Of a stretch of 47,407 bases of DNA, positions 44,424 through 47,407 are shown piece by piece. The notes under the pieces were generated by a model that searched no databases, was not told the DNA's origin, and saw only the letters and a list, made by a program, of their open reading frames with translations. The stretch is from Nocardioides sp. AX2bis. Lineage in GTDB: Bacteria > Actinomycetota > Actinomycetes > Propionibacteriales > Nocardioidaceae. How positions within the stretch are numbered: position 1 is the stretch's first letter; each line of letters opens with the position of its first letter. Made by a program: the position numbers and the translations under genes. The stretch covers positions 400,138-447,544 of the forward strand of contig NZ_LR733215.1 in assembly GCF_902506435.1 (NCBI RefSeq). Reading direction: 5' to 3'.

Positions 44424-45044
44424 TCAGAGGTCGGGGCGCCAGCGCCGCAGCGCGGCGGTGAACGCCTCGGGGTCGGTCCCGGCCGGGGTGACGACGAGGT
44501 CGTCCAGGCCGCGGCGCTCGAGCACGACCCGCCAGCCCCGGTCGCCCGGCTCGCCGACCACCCGCACCTTCGTGGCCTCGCGGCGCAGGTCGAAGCGGTG
44601 CACGCCGTCGCGGCCGCGGACCACGACCACGCCGTCGTCCACCCGGGCCCGGGGCCCGCGCAGCTCCCAGGCGCGGCGGGTGGCCCAGAGCAGGCCGGCG
44701 GCGATCAGGACGGTCATCGCGCCGCCGACCGACAGCAGCTCGCCGTTGAGGACGACGAGCGCGACGACCATCACCGAGACCACCGCGGTCGCGCCGACGC
44801 CGACCACGAGGATGCCGGGGTCCGTGCCGTCGCCGGTCGAGGTGCTGCCGGTGGGCAGCGCGCCGCCGGAGTCGGCGCCGCGATGGGCCTCGGCGGCCGC
44901 GGTCACGTCGGCCCGGGCCGCGGCCAGGTGCGAGGCGAGGTCCTCGGCGATCTGCTCGGCCTCCAGGCACCGGTTCCGCCACCGGTCCCGGTCGGCGCGC
45001 AGCGCCGCGAGCTCGGCGGCCGCCTCGTCGTCCTGGCCGCTCAC
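44424..45044 (-). CDS. Coiled-coil, two-helix membrane protein with PH-like domain
   Basis: A 206-residue protein. Residues about 5-50 look like a coiled coil (ELAALRADRDRWRNRCLEAEQ), followed by a Gly/Ser/Thr linker, two transmembrane helices (about 77-97 and 100-118) and a C-terminal beta domain with GDRGWRVVLERRGLDDLVV...FTAALRRWRPDL. That domain is paralogous to the one in the gene at 14051-14779. Function unknown. The GTG start overlaps the mshD stop by GTGA, so it is translated with mshD. Confidence 0.72.
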   Translation of the reverse strand: MSGQDDEAAAELAALRADRDRWRNRCLEAEQIAEDLASHLAAARADVTAAAEAHRGADSGGALPTGSTSTGDGTDPGILVVGVGATAVVSVMVVALVVLNGELLSVGGAMTVLIAAGLLWATRRAWELRGPRARVDDGVVVVRGRDGVHRFDLRREATKVRVVGEPGDRGWRVVLERRGLDDLVVTPAGTDPEAFTAALRRWRPDL

Positions 45045-45925
45045 GCCGGCCGCCGGTACATCACGTGCGTGTCCACGTCGGCGTGGGTGAACCCCAGCCG
45101 CGAGTACACCGCCACCGCCGGGGCGTTGTCGGACTCGACGTAGAGCAGCACCTCGCCCACCCCGCGCCCGGCCAGGTGGTGCAGGCCGGCCAGGGTCAGC
45201 GTGCGGCCGAGGCCGCGGCCCTGGGCGGCGGGCGCGATGCCGACGACGTACACCTCGCCGAGGTCGGCGGAGTGCTGCTTGGTCCAGTGGAAGCCGAGCA
45301 GCTCCCCGGTCGCCCCGTCGGTGGCCAGCAGCAGCCCGGCCGGGTCGAACCAGTCCTCGGCCATCCGCGCGGCCAGGTCGGCGCGGTCCATCCCGCCCTG
45401 CTCCGGGTGGTGGGCGAACGCGGCGCCGTTGACCGCCAGCAGCGCGGCGGTCTCCGTGTCGGGGTCGGGCTCCCACCCGTCGCGCCAGTGGCCCAGGCGT
45501 ACGCCCGGCGCGGCGGAGACCTCCGGCAGCGGGGGAGCGGCGGGCCCGACGGGCAGGCGCATCACCCACAGGTCGCGCACCCGCTCGAGCCCGTGGGCGA
45601 CGGCGATCCGTGCGGCGGCCGGGTGGTGGCCGTGCGACCAGGCGGTGACCTCGCCGGGCGCGGCCAGCGCCTGCGCGGCGAGGCCCGAGCCGACGCCGCG
45701 ACCGCGGGCGCCGGGGCGTACGACGAGGTCGAGCGCGCCCTCGTGGCGCAGCGCGACCCCGTCCCAGCGGTCGTCCGGTCCGGCGGTCCACAGGTCGGTG
45801 CCGACCAGGCCCTGGTGCTTCAGGCGCAGGTGGACGGACTCGTCGACGGGGTCCTGCCCGTCGGCCGCGGCGGCCTCGGCGAGCAGGTCGCGCAGGGCCG
45901 GGAGACGGGGGTCCTCAGCGCTCAG
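45041..45925 (-). CDS. mshD: Mycothiol synthase (MshD)
   Basis: Last step of mycothiol synthesis: acetyl-CoA-dependent acetylation of Cys-GlcN-Ins. A 294-residue tandem-GNAT protein: N-terminal domain with [21 protein letters not shown]-terminal domain with [17 protein letters not shown] and [19 protein letters not shown]. No ATG, GTG or TTG exists in frame upstream of a GTG at 45580, which would delete the first GNAT domain. A CTG at 45925 with GGGAG 7 nt upstream gives the expected length, so a CTG start is proposed, overlapping glnR by 11 nt. The order glnR-mshD is common in actinobacteria. Confidence 0.88.
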   Translation of the reverse strand: MSAEDPRLPALRDLLAEAAAADGQDPVDESVHLRLKHQGLVGTDLWTAGPDDRWDGVALRHEGALDLVVRPGARGRGVGSGLAAQALAAPGEVTAWSHGHHPAAARIAVAHGLERVRDLWVMRLPVGPAAPPLPEVSAAPGVRLGHWRDGWEPDPDTETAALLAVNGAAFAHHPEQGGMDRADLAARMAEDWFDPAGLLLATDGATGELLGFHWTKQHSADLGEVYVVGIAPAAQGRGLGRTLTLAGLHHLAGRGVGEVLLYVESDNAPAVAVYSRLGFTHADVDTHVMYRRPA

Positions 45926-46694
45926 CGTTCTGCTCCCGCGGGACCTGGTTCGCGGCGTCCTCGGCGGCCTGGGTCGCCCGGGCCTCCGCGGTCGCCGGGT
46001 CGTCGAGGCCGCGCTTGGAGGGCAGCACGAACCGGTAGCCGACGTTGCGCACGGTGCCGATCAGCGTCTCGTGCTCCGGGCCGAGCTTGGCGCGCAGCCG
46101 CCGCACGTGGACGTCGACGGTGCGGGTGCCGCCGAAGTAGTCGTAGCCCCAGACCTCCTGGAGCAGCTGCTGGCGGCTGAAGACCCGGCCCGGGTGCTGG
46201 GCCAGGAACTTCAGCAGCTCGAACTCCTTGAAGGTCAGGTCGAGCGTGCGGGGGCCGACCCGGGCGGTGTAGGTGGCCTCGTCGACCACGACCTCGCCGG
46301 AGCGGATGACGTGGGCGTCGGGGTCGGCGGCGTCGTGCGCGGCCTGGAGCCGGCTCACGGCGAGGCGGATCCGGGCCTCGAGCTCGGCCGGGCCGCAGGT
46401 GCCGAGCACCACGTCGTCCATGCCCCAGTCGTGCGCGACGACCGACAGGCCGCCCTCGGTGACCACGAGCAGGACGGGGACGTCGGTGCCGGTGGTGCGG
46501 ATCAACCGGCAGAGGTCACGGGCACCGGCGAGGTCCTGGCGTCCGTCGACCAGGAGCAGGTCGGAGTCGGGCGCCTCGAGCAGCGCGCTGCCCTCGGCGG
46601 GCAGGATCCGCACCTGGTGGCCCAGCAGGGCGAGCGCGGGCATCACCTCGGCGGAGGGCTGGAGCGCGTTGGTGAGCAGAAGAAGGGTGCTCAT
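45915..46694 (-). CDS. glnR: Global nitrogen regulator GlnR (OmpR-type)
   Basis: A 259-residue orphan response regulator. The start [21 protein letters not shown] is the GlnR signature; the receiver domain lacks the usual full acidic pocket, as in GlnR generally, and [21 protein letters not shown] matches it. The winged-helix domain (about 150-235) reads [28 protein letters not shown] and [24 protein letters not shown]. It controls nitrogen assimilation genes. It is divergent from the MoaD-like gene and overlaps mshD. Confidence 0.95.
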   Translation of the reverse strand: MSTLLLLTNALQPSAEVMPALALLGHQVRILPAEGSALLEAPDSDLLLVDGRQDLAGARDLCRLIRTTGTDVPVLLVVTEGGLSVVAHDWGMDDVVLGTCGPAELEARIRLAVSRLQAAHDAADPDAHVIRSGEVVVDEATYTARVGPRTLDLTFKEFELLKFLAQHPGRVFSRQQLLQEVWGYDYFGGTRTVDVHVRRLRAKLGPEHETLIGTVRNVGYRFVLPSKRGLDDPATAEARATQAAEDAANQVPREQNAER

Positions 46695-46783
46695 GCGGGT
46701 CTCCCAGGGCACGGGTGCGGGTGAGACCGAAACGCGACGGTGGGCTCCGGTTGCAGCAGGTGTTCGGTGCACAATAGCGAAAC

Positions 46784-47095
46784 ATGAGCGAAACGCCCCC
46801 GCTACCGGCTGGTAGTGAGACGTACGTGACGGTCCGCTACTGGGCCTCGGCCCGCGCCGCGGCCGGCGTCGCGTCCGACCGTCTGCAGGTCACGGGCGAC
46901 GTCACGCTGGCCGACGTGACCGCCCGCGCGGTCGCCCAGCGCGAGGGGACCCCCGCCGCCGACCGCCTGGCGAGGGTCCTGGCGGTCTGCTCGGTCCTGG
47001 TCGGCGAGGCCCCCGTCGGCACCCGCGACCACGCGGAGGTCGTCGTCCACCCCGGCGGCTCGGTCGAGTTCCTCCCGCCCTTCGCCGGCGGCTGA
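46784..47095 (+). CDS. MoaD/ThiS family sulfur-carrier protein
   Basis: A 103-residue beta-grasp protein with [13 protein letters not shown], the LADVTARA segment and the C-terminal FLPPFAGG diglycine that is adenylated and thiocarboxylated for molybdopterin or thiamine-type sulfur transfer. The diglycine is immediately followed by the TGA stop, and a 22-bp repeat array begins 2 nt later, so here the repeat does not extend the protein. Upstream CACAATAG may be a -10 close to the ATG. MoaD versus a dedicated sulfur carrier for another pathway cannot be decided here. Confidence 0.88.
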   Translation: MSETPPLPAGSETYVTVRYWASARAAAGVASDRLQVTGDVTLADVTARAVAQREGTPAADRLARVLAVCSVLVGEAPVGTRDHAEVVVHPGGSVEFLPPFAGG

Positions 47096-47097
47096 CG

Positions 47098-47185
47098 CCG
47101 AGATGACGCTCGCGGACAGCCGAGGTGACGCTCGCGGACAGCCGAGATGACGCTCGCGGCGCCTCGAGGTGACGGTTCCGGCGCC
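47098..47185 (+). repeat. 22-bp stop-coupled repeat array E (3 units plus terminal unit)
   Basis: Units start at 47098, 47120, 47142 and (terminal) 47164. This is the longest array. TGA triplets at 47104, 47126, 47148 and 47170 fall in frames 1, 2, 0 and 1 (position modulo 3), so all three sense frames are closed. The minus strand of the units has no stop codon. Confidence 0.9.
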
Positions 47186-47232
47186 CGTACGCCCCACCCG
47201 CCCGGGCCGACCGCGGCTGCGAGCATCTCCGG

Positions 47233-47407
47233 GTGACCTCCCGTACGTCCGCCGGCCTGCTCGGCACGCTCGGCCTGCTCAGCGCCGGCCGCCCCGTCGC
47301 CCCCGGCCGCGTCGCCCGCCCGACCGGTCCGCCGCCGACCTCGCGCCAGGTCGGTGAGCTGACCGCGGGCCTGCAGGTCGCCCGGCTCGTGGCCGCCGCC
47401 CCGCGCC
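47233..47407 (+). CDS. Unidentified protein, 3' end beyond the window
   Basis: Open frame from a GTG to the window end (58 codons): MTSRTSAGLLGTLGLLSAG followed by a Pro/Arg-rich stretch and TSRQVGELTAGLQVARLVAAA. The N-terminus is mildly hydrophobic but not a clear signal peptide. Codon use looks coding (G/C at third positions). The family cannot be named from this fragment, and the exact start is uncertain. Confidence 0.45.
   Translation, partial: MTSRTSAGLLGTLGLLSAGRPVAPGRVARPTGPPPTSRQVGELTAGLQVARLVAAAPR

Noticed and set aside
47098..47185. CRISPR-like array
   Set aside because: The 22-bp units are contiguous with no spacers, and no cas gene is present in the window.

Overview
The window is very G+C-rich chromosomal DNA from an actinobacterium. 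Several things point to Nocardioides or a close relative in the Nocardioidaceae (inference): GlnR next to a mycothiol synthase gene (mshD), a DUF3073 protein after purF-purM, a MutT1-type Nudix/phosphohistidine-phosphatase fusion, a paired CrcB fluoride channel, a heterodimeric CrtYc/CrtYd lycopene cyclase, and frequent GTG starts with 4-nt GTGA overlaps. I see no transposase, integrase, phage gene or CRISPR array.

Layout. 0-3.2 kb: purF, purM and a DUF3073 gene. 3.3-9.2 kb: valine-type dehydrogenase, lipid kinase, an atypical Ser/Thr kinase, an S8 protease that lacks a signal peptide, and a canonical membrane Ser/Thr kinase. 9.4-10.0 kb: tRNA-Phe (minus), tRNA-Glu and tRNA-Asp (plus), each with its own hairpin terminator. 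10.1-14.8 kb: a small zinc metallopeptidase, an anti-sigma-like ATPase translationally coupled to two crcB genes, an NDH-2 dehydrogenase and a PH-like membrane protein. 14.8-25.1 kb: a carotenoid island with crtB, crtI and a CDP-alcohol phosphatidyltransferase on plus; a five-gene coupled minus operon (YihY-like, CrtA-like, CruF-like, glycosyltransferase, CrtI/CrtD-like); crtYc and crtYd on plus; and GGPP synthase on minus. Together they predict GGPP to phytoene to lycopene, then cyclisation of one end and hydration, desaturation, ketolation and glycosylation of the other. 25.1-31.3 kb: an EEP-family hydrolase, a zinc alcohol dehydrogenase, a cold shock protein, a 55-residue acidic protein, and a copper operon (csoR-copZ-copA) with a clear CsoR operator. 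31.3-42.9 kb: a DUF3352 protein followed by a phosphate island (mutT1, pstSCAB with phased PHO boxes, pit, DUF47, ppk1), interrupted by one PD-(D/E)XK-like gene bracketed by two near-identical hairpin repeats. 43.0-47.4 kb: an HSL-type esterase, a second PH-like membrane protein, mshD, glnR, a MoaD/ThiS protein and a gene cut by the window end.

The most unusual signal is an intergenic repeat family with a strict 22-bp period, in six arrays at five loci (3301-3366, 7706-7749, 18013-18078, 18083-18148, 25951-26016, 47098-47185). Every array lies in sense orientation at the 3' end of a gene, within 3 nt of the stop codon or supplying it. Each unit carries TGA, and because 22 is not a multiple of 3, successive units place TGA in successive frames. 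In two genes the repeat encodes a nine-residue C-terminal tail. I do not recognise this as a described element. All calls were made by reading the sequence; no database search was possible.
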